From assembly GCA_023375785.1 (NCBI GenBank), contig SZWC01016177.1, positions 1-64,000 on the forward strand: a stretch of DNA of 64,000 nucleotides, read 5' to 3'. The notes below the pieces were generated by a model. The model saw only the letters and a program-made list of their open reading frames with translations. It was not told the origin of the DNA and made no database searches. Position numbers and translations under genes: made by a program. The number at the start of each line of letters is the position of its first letter. Position 1 is the first letter of the stretch. Below, piece after piece: positions 48,210 through 57,749 of the stretch. This DNA comes from Penium margaritaceum. Lineage: Eukaryota > Streptophyta > Zygnematophyceae > Desmidiales > Peniaceae.

Positions 48210-49752
48210 ATGGAGCTCCATCCACCGGAGCCGACAGCATCACAGCAGCCGTCAGGTCAGCGGCTTGGGCACACGCATGTCACCACAACCCACATTTTGC
48301 CCATGCATGAATGGCTGTATGACACTGCTACCTCGCATCACATGTCGTCGCATCGCCAACTCTTTGCCTCCTTATATGTTGCACCTGATGTTGAAGGGGT
48401 GAAGACAGTGTCTGGGGAGGTGCTTGCAGTTGAGGACGTGGGCACTGTGGCGCTTCAGGCGCCTGGTGGGGTGATATGGCTGACCGGTGTCCTGTTTGTA
48501 CCCAAACTGAGAGTGAATTTGTTGTCTGGTGGTCAGCTCGATCGTCAAGCTAGTGTGTCCACCGTCATGCAGAAACAACGATGCACTCTTTTTGATGCAA
48601 CTGGTGCTCTGCTAGCTGACGGACCGTTACACGCAGACATGCTCTATCGTCTGACCCTCTTCCCTCTTGTTCCAACGCATTCACAACGCCCACAGGCACA
48701 TGTTGCAACTGTCACGGATGCAAAGCACACTGAACTGCTGCATTGTCCTCTTGCACACATACACACTGACCTAATTGAAGACATGGTCAGGCATACAGCT
48801 GCACGAGGCCTCCACCCAAATGATTTTCCTCATGGGTTGAGGGCAGATACTTGTCTAGAATGTCATGAGGGAAAGGCTCATTGCCAAGTGTTTCCCAAAT
48901 CGTCAACGGAAAGCAAGTCTCCACTTGAACTTGTCCACGCTGACTTGACAGGACCCATGCCGACTCCATAAGTCCAGTACGGGTCCCAGTATGTACTGAC
49001 ACTAACAGATTATTATAGCCGTTTTTGCTGGGCTTTCCTGTTGAAAACCAAAGCGGACGCTCAACAGGCGATCATTGAATGAATCGCGCTTGCAGAGTGT
49101 CAGACCAAATGTAAGCTCCTGAAACTGCGTATAGACCGGGGGGGTGAATTCATGGGTGCCCTGACTGCAGCACTCAAAACAAAGGGCATTGAACACCAGA
49201 CCACTGTCCCCTACACACCTCAGCAGAACGGAGTGGCAGAGCGATGGCATCGCACTCTTGGTGACGCTCTACGCGCGTTACTGACTGAGCCGGGTCTGTC
49301 GTTTGGGTTCTGGGAAGAAGCGGTCAAATATGTCATTTGGGTGTGGAACCGTGTTCCACAAGGGCCATTGCCCAAGGCTGTCACACCCTGGGAACGATGG
49401 TTCAAAGAAAAGGCAGACCTCCGTCCCGCTAGGGTGTGGGGTACAATGGCTTGCGTATGGTTTGCACAGCCACAACGCGAAATCAAACTCAGCCCTCGCG
49501 GTCGTTGGTGCGTGTTTTGTGGGTGTCTCACACGCCTCCAAAGTATGGCGGTTTTGGGACCCCACGAGTCATTATTTTCTAGAAAGATGGGATGCATCCT
49601 TCTTGGAGCACATGCCATACAGGCTCTTTTGCACCCTACGGCATCTCCCCAACCTCACAACCCCTGAACACTATCTGCACTATGTGAGTGTACTCGTGTT
49701 CATACCAGGTGAGGGAACACCAACCCCTAAACCTGCACAAGGAAGGGGATAA
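48210..49752 (+). pseudogene. Copia protease and integrase (stops and frameshift)
   Basis: This is in the same frame as gag, separated by stops at 48138 and about 48198. The protease active site reads LYDTATSHHM, where copia proteases have D-S/T-G-A-[T/S]-x-H; the Gly is lost. The pre-integrase domain follows, with LLHCPLAHIHTDLIEDM and CLECHEGKAH. The integrase core has VHADLTGP (Asp), a stop at 48969, TLTDYYSRFCWAF, LRIDRGGEF (Asp) and NGVAERWHR (Glu), so the DDE triad is present. Another in-frame TGA lies near 49080. At about 49520 the frame shifts to SHASKVWRFWDP and later to the one that enters reverse transcriptase. It would cut the polyprotein and insert cDNA; this copy cannot make it whole. 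Confidence 0.88.
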
Positions 49753-49981
49753 AGGTGATCCAATCCCTGCTGACCTACTGACTCCCACGGATCTGACCAG
49801 TACAGAGTCGAGTGCACCTCACTCACCTCCAGGATTGTCATCTCACCACCAACCAAGCAAGCCCGAGAAGGATGTGACACCATCGCCTGAGCCTGAGCGA
49901 CGTTCTTTACGAGACATTCCGCGAGTAAACTACAGGTAGATCTACCACACTGTTGGCCCCATCAAGGTTGACTCTACAGCG

Positions 49982-51565
49982 GTGGAACCACTGACAGTCA
50001 CTGAGGCAAGGGGGCGCACAGACAGTTCTGAATGGGAGAAGGCCATGGCAGCTGAGGTAAATGCGCTACTTGAACACGAAGTGTTTCAAGTGGTCCCCTT
50101 GCCGCCCGGTCGAAAAGCCATTGATGTGAAATGGGTTTTCAAATTAAAATGGAACCTAGCAGGTCTAATTGAAAAATACAAGGCACGCCTAGTTGCTAAG
50201 GGCCTCCACCAAGTGCCAGGTCAAGACTTCACTGACACCTATGCTGCTGTAGGCAAGTATAGCACCAGTCGAGCATTGCTAGGTGTAGCCGCTCTCGAAG
50301 ACTGGGAGATCCACCAAATGGATGTCAAAAATGCGTTCCTTAATGGTCCACTTGAGGAAGAGCTGTATGTCAAGCAACCAGAGGGATTTGAGGACGGGAA
50401 TGATCTTGTGTGGCTGCTGCTGAAAGCCCTGTACGGACTGAAGCAGGCACCCAGGTTCTGGAACAGAGAAATCAGCCACACACTCAAAACTGGTGGGTTC
50501 ACTCAACGTGTTTGCGATCCCTCTCTCTTCCTACGTTGGGAGGACAATGTGCCCATCGCAGTGCTTGTGTATGTTGATGACCTTCTCATCTTGTCCCCCT
50601 CACTTTCCCACATCACACAGACCAAAGCACTTCTCACGGAGCATTACAACATGACTGACTTGGGTGAGGCACACAACTTTCTGGGCATGACTATTTCCAG
50701 GGACCGAACAACACGCACACTGACACTGCATCAGGGACGTTTCATAGCACACCTCACCACACGCTTCCAGCACCTTGTGCAGTATCTTTCACGACAGCAC
50801 TCTCCCATGAGTCCTGACGTCTATACTCATCTCCTTGATGCACGGCACACAGACTACGGACCTGAAAGTGACCCCACACTGCACAGACAGATCACAGGCA
50901 ACCTGTCATATCTGGCATCCACTACACGTCCCGACATCTCGTGTGCTGTCAATGTATTGGCCCAATTCAGCCAGCAGCCTCGCAGCACGCATCACAAAAC
51001 CTTGCTGAAGTTGCTTTGCTATGTACTGGACACTGCTGGCTCTGGCCTTGTCTTTTCACCTACATCAAGTCCACTGTTGGATGGGTACTGTGACAGTGAC
51101 TATGCAAGTGATAGAGGGGCTCACAGTCAGGACGGGTATGTGTTTCTTGTGTGGGGTACGGCTGTGTCATGGCGTAGTGCAAAGCAGTCTTGTGTGGCTT
51201 GCAATGTGGCGGAAGCAGAGTATATGGCTTTGGGTGAAGCAGCCTGTGAGGGAATCTGGTTGGGACGGTTGTTGGAGGAATTGGGGTTGCGTATGCCCGC
51301 AGTGTCGGTTCACTGTGATAACTCCGCTGCGCGCCGCATTACCGCGAATGATGGTGTGCTGCATCCACGCACAAAACACATTCATGTCGAACATCACTTC
51401 GTCCGTGAGGCGGTAGAAGCTGGGGCCATAAAAGTCTGCTCCATCAAGGGTGACGCTCAACTTGCTGACTTCCTTACCAAAGCCCTTCCCTCCACCTCAC
51501 TTCATCAGCAGCTCCAACAACTTGGTTGCACACCTGCAGCACTCATGTCCAAGAGGGCATGTTAA
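49982..51565 (+). CDS. Copia reverse transcriptase and RNase H (open)
   Basis: A 527-codon uninterrupted frame. The reverse transcriptase starts near residue 15 (SSEWEKAMAAEVNALLEH, the conserved copia entry) and has KWVFKLKWN, the motif A Asp in QMDVKNAFLNGPLEEELY, ALYGLKQAPRFWN, and the catalytic YVDDLLI. Then come LGMTI, SYLASTTRPDISCAVN, and RNase H with GYCDSDYASD, AEYMALGEAACEGIWL, CDNSAA, RTKHIHVEHHFVRE and ADFLTKAL. All key acidic residues are present, so this part could encode an active enzyme. Normally it is released from the gag-pol polyprotein; the ATG at 49982 is simply the first Met in the open stretch. The frame also continues upstream (SLRDIPRVNYR) past a stop at about 49938. 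Confidence 0.95.
   Translation: MEPLTVTEARGRTDSSEWEKAMAAEVNALLEHEVFQVVPLPPGRKAIDVKWVFKLKWNLAGLIEKYKARLVAKGLHQVPGQDFTDTYAAVGKYSTSRALLGVAALEDWEIHQMDVKNAFLNGPLEEELYVKQPEGFEDGNDLVWLLLKALYGLKQAPRFWNREISHTLKTGGFTQRVCDPSLFLRWEDNVPIAVLVYVDDLLILSPSLSHITQTKALLTEHYNMTDLGEAHNFLGMTISRDRTTRTLTLHQGRFIAHLTTRFQHLVQYLSRQHSPMSPDVYTHLLDARHTDYGPESDPTLHRQITGNLSYLASTTRPDISCAVNVLAQFSQQPRSTHHKTLLKLLCYVLDTAGSGLVFSPTSSPLLDGYCDSDYASDRGAHSQDGYVFLVWGTAVSWRSAKQSCVACNVAEAEYMALGEAACEGIWLGRLLEELGLRMPAVSVHCDNSAARRITANDGVLHPRTKHIHVEHHFVREAVEAGAIKVCSIKGDAQLADFLTKALPSTSLHQQLQQLGCTPAALMSKRAC
51551..51559 (+). other. Copia polypurine tract
   Basis: AAGAGGGCA sits immediately before the 3' LTR start TGTTAATCC, at the end of the RNase H frame. 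A purine run at this position primes plus-strand DNA synthesis. It is short but correctly placed. Confidence 0.7.
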
Positions 51566-52113
51566 TCCTCTCCTGTATATATATGCTCCTCATTGTGGCC
51601 ATGAGTGTGCAGGGCCTGCTGACACAGCGAGTGGAGGCGACGCACAGTGAGCACACGCGCCACCTTTGGACTGGCGACACTCCCGCCTGCTCCACGCGTG
51701 CTCGCTTCCCTCCTGGCAGCAGTGCCCCGGATGCATTCGGCAGCCCGCCGATGCTAGTGTTATCCCACTCATCAAAACCTAGACTTAATCCTCTGAATGT
51801 GTGAACTGTCATACTGTGGTGACCTAGTTTAGTCCTACTTTTGAACNGCACTAGTCTAGGACCCAACTCGCTTTGGGATTGTGTGGTGTTTTTTGTGGGG
51901 CACGAGAGGCACTTTTCCCTCACCTTTTGAGAGAGCGCCAGCGAGCTTCGCTCGCTGGCCGACGGGTGGGCTCGCTTAGCGAGCTCCACCTCTCCTCGTT
52001 TCTTCTTAGTCATGGCGTTGTGCTAGGCCGCTAGGAAAACCCACGCCTATCTTCTAGAAAACATCACCATTTGACTTGCCCATGGTCTCGTTGGATTCGT
52101 ATTGCAAATCCCA
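51560..52113 (+). repeat. Copia 3' LTR (contains the only ambiguous base)
   Basis: TGTTAATCCTCTCC to GCAAATCCCA, homologous to 45876-46458. It lacks 17 bases found in the 5' LTR at the point where a single N stands (51847), so the deletion may be an assembly artefact. It also lacks 13 bases of a CT-rich stretch near 51990. The hairpin at 51937-51959 has a perfect 10-bp stem (GCCAGCGAGC with loop TTC), and a second hairpin follows at 51970-51984. TATATATA near 51576 is a possible TATA element close to the LTR start. Confidence 0.92.
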
Positions 52114-53545
52114 GGATAGGGTTGGAGCGGAGAGCTCGTGGGCTCTTGGTGCTGATGCACGGAGGTCGGATAGGCCTCATGCAGAAGGCGACTGAGAGCG
52201 TCTGCGTCACGGTTGGCCAATGCAGGCTCATATTTGATCTTCATGTTGTACCCCTGTAGGAGGAGAGCCCACTTGGCCAAGATACCCTCGTGGTTCAGTG
52301 TGGTAAGGAGCCACTGCAGGGCCTGATGGTCGATCAGGACGGTGAAAGGTTTCCCATTCTATATGTAGTCGCGGAAATGTTGGAGAGCCCAGAGGACTGC
52401 AAGGTACTCGCCCTTCACCGGGTGGTACTTCTGATCACCATCCACGAGTGCACAGCTACCGTACGCGATAACCCGTTGGATGGGCTCTTGGATTGTCCGC
52501 GATAGAGCCGCGCCAAGACAGTCCCGCGACCTGTTGGTGGTGATGGAGAAGGGGAGATTGAAGTCAGGGAATTCCAGCATGGGCACAGTCACCGGCCAAT
52601 GCTTGATCTCTGGCCATGACGCGGTACACTCCGGGCTCCATTCGAAGGGGACGTATTGGTGTGTAAGCTGCTGCAAGGGGCGGATGATGCGTGCATGATC
52701 CCGGACGAACTTGTGGTAAAAGGATACGAAGCCAAGGAAGATCTTAACTTGCGCAGCAGTTGTGGGCTAATGCCATTCCTAGACTGCAGCTATCTTTTTT
52801 GGGTCCGTCTTGATGCCTTCAACACTCATGACGAACCCCAGGAATTCCATTATTGCGGCACCGATGGAGCACTTTGCAGCTTTCAACTTCAGGTTGGCAG
52901 CACGGAGGGCAGAGAACGCAGCAATAAGTGAGGAGAAAGGTTCCACAAACATGTGGGTGGTGACCATGATGTCGTCAATGTAACAACTCACATTGGGGAT
53001 AGCGTAGAGGGTGGAGTCCATGAGGCGTTGGATGGTTGCACTAGGGCTACGGAGGCCGAAGGGCATGCGGGTGAAGGCATAGAGTCCATCCAGCGTGATG
53101 ACAGCAGTCTTGGCAATGGAATCCAAGTGCATGGGCACTGCATGAAAAGTTGCCTTGACGTTGAGGTTTGCGAAGCATCCGCGGCCTTGCTGTCGCTCTT
53201 GGATGTCAACGATCAGAGGCATGGGATAGGCGTCTTCCTCCGTGACCCGGTTGAGGTCGCGGAAGTCTACGTAGAATCTCTTAGATCCGTCAGGCTTGCC
53301 AACAATTACTAGGTTGGCGCGAGAGGGGCTCACGATGGGGACAATCACTCCTTGCGATTTTAATTCCGCAAGACCCTCGGTGATAATTTGCTTCTGGTCT
53401 GGGACTATGCGGTGCACCTTTTTCTTGGTGGGAGAAGCTCTTCCGATGGAGATGACATGGAAAGCATCAACGGCCCCGAGGTCCGTTGGTGATCCGGCGA
53501 AGATGTCCGCGAAAGAGTCCAGCAGATTGCATAAGTCTTATTTCC
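52114..53545 (-). pseudogene. Gypsy reverse transcriptase and RNase H (decayed)
   Basis: Reading down from about 53545: LLDSFADIFAGSPTDLGAVD, then HRIVPDQKQIITEGLAELKS, KPDGSKRFYVDFRDLNRV, motif A as FANLNVKATFHAVPM, RMPFGLRSPSATIQRLMD, the catalytic YIDDIMV, EFLGFVMSVEGI, a stop, FLGFVSFYHKFVRDHARII, then RNase H (SITTNRSRDCLGAALS, HPVKGEYLAVLWALQHF, DHQALQWLL, RDADALSRL). The YIDD pair is intact, but the motif A Asp (usual LDL/LDV) is Asn, and the first RNase H Asp (usual TDAS) is also Asn. Stops lie at 52776 and near 52356. The reading ends where the copia LTR begins. It is all one frame, the same as the protease upstream. The element is dead. Confidence 0.93.
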
Positions 53546-53603
53546 ATGGAGGAGAGAGATGAGGGTGCAATATGTGGTCCCAGCGAGGGGGCGGCGGAGG
53601 TGA

Positions 53604-54335
53604 CTAGGTGCGGATGGGGTAGAATTCCTCTTCCTCATCCAGGGACAAGCCTTTGCCAAATGCCTCTTCCCCTCGCTGCCATAGCCCAAGAAGATTGTTT
53701 CGCTCGCCTGGTGTTGCCGAGTCCATGGTCAGCTGTTGCCATTCCGCGGCCGGCACGAGCTTTGCATCCAGCGTGGCTTCCTCGAGTGCACGAGCCTGCT
53801 GGGGATGAGTTTGTGAGTCCTCTTTTGCAGCATCAAAAAGGGAGAAGGGCACGCCGCCAGTGACGGGCCCAGTCACCCGGTCCCCAATGGTGATCAGGGC
53901 ATACTCTTTGGAGGCGATCACGGACAAGAGTTGTATGACGCCAAGGGAGAACAGCAGGTTGGCCTGTCGCAGAAGGAGGTAGTCCATTCCGAGGAGGACG
54001 TCATAGGTTTGGGCCTGGGTAATCTAGACATCCACTTGCTCGTGGAGGGAGCCCAATTGCAAGGGGAGCCCTTGTATTTCACCATCCCCATAGTCCATTC
54101 ATCCGGCGGTGTTGCTGAATGGCCGCCGTGCGGGGAGGATGCGATCCGCCCAACCAACCACACACAGGATGCGGCGGGTAACCATGGTATGGGTGGTCCC
54201 AGTGTCAATGATTGCCAAGAACGTCCGCCCACACATCCACACCACACAACAGGCGACCTCGAAGTGTTGATCGTCGCGGCGTGGTGGTTCCAGGGGTTGC
54301 GGTGCCAAGCCCGATTTGAGTTCCTCAGTGTTCAA
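53604..54335 (-). pseudogene. Gypsy aspartic protease region
   Basis: VVWMCGRTFLAIIDTGTTHTMV carries the retropepsin active site (DTGT); after a stop near 54097 the same frame gives PLQLGSLHEQVDVQ and QTYDVLLGMDYLLLRQANLLFS, the usual C-terminal part of gypsy proteases. A Glu-rich linker (LSLDEEEEFYPIRT) ends at a stop at 53604, before reverse transcriptase in the same frame. It would cleave the gag-pol precursor. The protease has the expected place between gag and reverse transcriptase. Confidence 0.85.
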
Positions 54336-54362
54336 GGCAGGTGATGCTTTTGCTACAATCCG

Positions 54363-54902
54363 TCACGTATTTTGGGTGCCATGCACCGGTGTGGTACATG
54401 TGAGGGAGATGCCAACAGCTTGGAGGTGGTGGTTGGCCGTAGTAAACTCCTCTCTGAGCCGCAAAGCTAGCTCAGGATAGAGAAGGAGGAAGTCAAAGAA
54501 GTTCACGGATACAATGGGGGTGGTGAAGAGCTTTTCCACAGGGTCTGTGGGGTCTACCACAGTGATGGGGGCAGTCCGAGGAGCAGACAGGGTAGTTGTG
54601 ACAATAGGATTCTCTTCTTGTGCGGGATCCGCGGTGCGGCGCTTCTCATGGGGTCGCATAGAACGGGGTGCAACGGCATCCTGCAGCCGGGCCTCTATGG
54701 CCTCTGCCTTCCGCCGTAGGTCGCTCTGTACTTGCACGAGTTCCTGTAGGTCCCATCCACGGATTTTTAGCCGACGAGCTCTTGTGATGAGGTTCGTCCC
54801 CTCAGGGGTGGTTGCTACTTTTGTAGTCTCATCCTCTGCCATGGGCAAACCCAGCTTGACATTACGGGCACCGGCCGCGGGGTGTGGCGGCGGGTTCGGC
54901 AA
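54363..54902 (-). pseudogene. Gag-pol linker segment between zinc knuckle and protease
   Basis: An uninterrupted 179-codon stretch (KLGLPMAEDETTKVATTPEG, a charged helix around LQELVQVQSDLRRKAEAIEA, then VNFFDFLLLYPELALRLREE) in the frame used by the protease. The helix is likely a short coiled coil. I know no named domain for it. The FFDFLLLYP section has a diverged counterpart before the second protease in the left arm (LVDFLLHCP). A stop closes it 28 bp before the protease frame. Confidence 0.6.
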
Positions 54903-55091
54903 TATTCCCTGGCCTGGTCCTTGACCCGCCTGAGCCTGCCCATGAGCGGGCGGATTGGCTTGCTGCTGCTATTGTTGTTGTGCTGCTGCTGTTGACCGGG
55001 CCATGGCTGGCTGTAGTACTGGTGCCATTGCTTGACCATGGGATCTGTTTGGACGGGGTCTGGGCGCTGAGCTGCTTGGCGGGGACGAGGG

Positions 55092-55725
55092 GAAATCTCA
55101 GGCATTATGCTCCAGGCTCTAGCAGGTGTAGCAAGCCTTGGGCTTCTGAGGCGGAGGCTGGCTTTGTGAGGCGGACGGTGCGTGGGTCTCTCCATCATGA
55201 TGCTGGCGAGTAGACCGCTGACGAGTGGATATAGCCGTAGCGTCTTGCACCGCGTCCTGGAGAGAGCGGGAACGATCAGCAATCATGAGACTGTTGACTT
55301 TGTCAGGGAGTGCGCGTATCAGATTCTGTATGAGGACGAACAGCGGAAGGCGTTTTCCTTGCGGGACTCTTGGCCATAGAAGTCCAGGTGAGGAATTGAT
55401 CTAGGAATCTGTAAATGTTGTCATCATTGCGCATGACCTCCTTCTCAATCTTCCGCAGGGCCTCCTCTTTTGTCAGGTTCTTGAAGCATTCAATGAGAGC
55501 GCTGTCGAAGTCTTTGAAGGGTGGGAAGGGTGGGCGTGCATTGTACCAGTCGGCCGCAGCTCCTTGGAGGTGAACTTCCGCAATGGCAAGGCAGAGGTCA
55601 GGTGGGATCCGACCAATGCTAACGTAGAGTGTAGTTTGCTTCAGCCATATCCAGGGATCCTCCTCAGGGGTGCCCCTGAATGTGTCCAGCCACGGCAGAT
55701 TTGCAGGCTGAGAGTGGATGTACTA
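55092..55725 (-). pseudogene. gag: Gypsy gag capsid core and broken zinc knuckle
   Basis: After a TAG at 55723 the frame reads YIHSQPANLPWLDTFRGTPE, then EDPWIWLKQTTLYVSIG, HLQGAAADWYNARPPF and DSALIECFKNLTKEEALRKI, the hallmark order of Ty3/gypsy gag (Retrotrans_gag). Near 55360 the frame shifts and continues cleanly as RLPLFVLIQNLIRALPDKVN, MIADRSRSLQDAVQD and a Gln/Pro stretch. It then reaches CYTC-stop-SLEHNA-stop-DF, a C-x2-C-x4-H-x4-C knuckle whose last Cys is Phe and which has two stops. This stretch lacks internal Met codons in one frame, which makes it easy to miss. Confidence 0.85.
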
Positions 55726-55763
55726 CTGTTGAGGTATAGTACTGCGGTTAGTCGTCAACGCAA

Positions 55764-57749
55764 TCACAGCAGTCGGAGGGGATGATTGGCTGGCTGGGCT
55801 GCGGAGTATCCCGCATGATGAATTTGTATTGAAGGCTGCCCCGCGTGCATGTGAGAGCCTGGGTGCATGTGTGACTGGTGCATGTACCAGGAAGAAGGAG
55901 CTGGCAGTGAGGTTGTGTAAGGTGTGGAGAAGAACGTCGTCCCAACGGGCAAGGTCGAAGGTCCCTGTGCCAGTGACGCCATCAGCTGAGACATCCAATA
56001 TGCCTGTGTTGTGGGGACCGCACCAGCACTGGTGGCGGCTGATGCCACCGAAAAAGGATGGGCCGTTGTCCTTGTAGGGTACTGGCCTCCCATCATCTGC
56101 GACAGCGGTGGCTGCGGGTGTTATTGTGGCGCCAGTGAGAGTTGCGGCATCAGTGGTAGCACCTGAATAGTCGCACTGGCTTGCGTGGTTCTGGGTAGAT
56201 GCGGCGGATGAAGCTGTTGGTAGGCTGTTGCGGAGTACTGGGGAGGTGATGGTGCGCCTTGGGGCAGCAGTGGCTGCGGGCCTGACACGAAAGGTTGCTA
56301 ACTCACTCCTGCTTGTGTGATGCTCATCAGTTGCTACTACGGAGTTGGCCACGGGTATGAAACTATTACTGAGGGTTGCATCGACGTCATGTCCCCATGT
56401 GGCTGTTGCTAGTGCGTTAATGGCTGGACACCATGAGGCTGATTCGTGCCTCCCCCTTGGACGATGCCCCTGAAAGACTGCATTCCATGTGGTGGATGCG
56501 GTGCCATCAAAGGGTGGTGCACCGCGGTCCCTGGCTGTGTCAGAGTTGTCACCTGTTGTGGCTGGTAACTGCTCTGTTGCATGCTTGTCGCGGGCATCAC
56601 GGTCCCTGATGGTGCGGCATCCATCAGTGCATGTGGTGGGTTTATCTTGTGCCGTGGTGCAGCCATTGCTGGAGGTCCCGCGGTAGGCGGCTGCGGCGTG
56701 GTCCCCGCTTGTGCTACTCCCCCACATGGCTGTGGCTGATACACAGGTGGCTGGGGCATTCCTGTCGCCGTGATGACAGCAGCTCCCATTGGCATCGTTC
56801 CGGAAAACAGGGGCACCTGGGTAGCCTGCTGTTGGCGCGTTGGTTGTGCGGAATTCTGGGCCAGAGGGGGTGCCGATGGTCCTACTTGCGTGGTTCCCAT
56901 GTTCTGTTTCTGCGAGTGCATCGGCGTCTACTATAGGCCTAACATCAGGGTTTGTGCCAGTCCATCCACTTGCCCCAGCTCGACCAGCTGTGATGGTGGA
57001 TTCAACCCAAGCTATCAGTCCTGCGCGAAAGCCGTGCTCCGTACTAGGATGGTATCGATCCGCGGCTGCTGCTGGGCCAGTAGCTGCTGCTTGCCCAGCA
57101 TGGAGTATTCCTGGGACCCAGGTTGTTCCCCAGGATACACCACCTTGAGTGGAGGATGCATAAAAGGTGATGAGTGCTGCAGTAGAGGGTTGGATCTTGC
57201 CGTGGGCTGCTCCCCGCCGCGGCGTCAGTACACCAGTCCGCGGTAGGCTCTGAGTTCTCCACCAGCAGAGGGCTGCTCCAACGATGGTGGGGTATCGAAG
57301 AACCACTGCGGTACTAGGACCATAGCCTCCTACCTTTCCAATCCTTGCCAGGACTGGCTCGATCCGCGGCTGCCATGACTGGAGATGGTCTTCACTTCCA
57401 CACGCTCGCCCAAGGCGCTCATGATACGACGCCAGGGCAACTGTTCCAGCCCCTCGGCAACCCGACGGTGTTGATCGAGCGGATCGGAGCCTGATGAGGA
57501 GCTGAATGGGGTAGGAGACAGCATAGGAGAGGAGTTCCGGCTGCCTGCGTAGGTGATGGCTCATCGCGGCAGGAAGCACCGCACTGATAACTGTTGCTGT
57601 CGTTGCCTGAGATCCTCATACACAAAGCTTGCCACCGACATCAATGACTTATCTGAAGGATTTATGCAGTTCTGCTGAGTAAAGAGTGATGAACTGTCCA
57701 AGCTCACCGCACCATGACACTGATACCCCCAACTTTGCCGCGTCCTCAA
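55764..57749 (-). pseudogene. Gypsy gag N-terminal Gln/Pro-rich region (many stops)
   Basis: The frame that matches the capsid C-terminus reads MSVASFVYEDLRQRQQQL near 57641, DPLDQHRRVAEGLEQLPWRR, then a disordered region rich in Gln, Pro, Met and His (QPPVYQPQPCGGVAQ, HHPLMAPHPPHGMQSF, WYMHQSHMHPGSHMHAGQ) interrupted by stops. A longer uninterrupted frame over the same DNA (55723-57579, 618 codons) runs one base out. It gives an Ala/Thr/Arg/Ser/Cys/Trp mixture without known motif, so I judge it a shadow of the stop-rich gag frame, although it happens to be in the frame of the capsid core. The 5' untranslated leader follows up to the LTR at 57721. Confidence 0.6.

Larger units (their letters stand above)
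45876..52113 (+). mobile_element. Ty1/copia LTR retrotransposon nested in the gypsy element
   Basis: The element has LTRs of 583 and 554 bp, a Met-tRNA primer site, gag, protease, integrase, then reverse transcriptase and RNase H (the copia domain order), a polypurine tract and the 3' LTR. Coding is on the plus strand, opposite to the gypsy host. The hand-aligned LTRs differ at about 25 of roughly 550 positions, nearly all transitions, plus two deletions in the 3' copy. A clean 5-bp target duplication is not obvious: the right flank is GGATA, and the left side has GGAT followed by GGCGA before the LTR. The left end may carry a few extra bases. Several stops and frameshifts upstream of reverse transcriptase make this copy non-autonomous now. 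Confidence 0.93.

Noticed and set aside
55723-57579. 618-codon minus-strand frame as a novel protein or intact gag N-terminus
   Set aside because: Another frame over the same DNA gives the Gln/Pro/Met/His-rich text expected of this gag region and matches its continuation. The long frame has Cys/Trp/Arg-rich text without motif. It is most likely a shadow, though it shares the frame of the capsid core.
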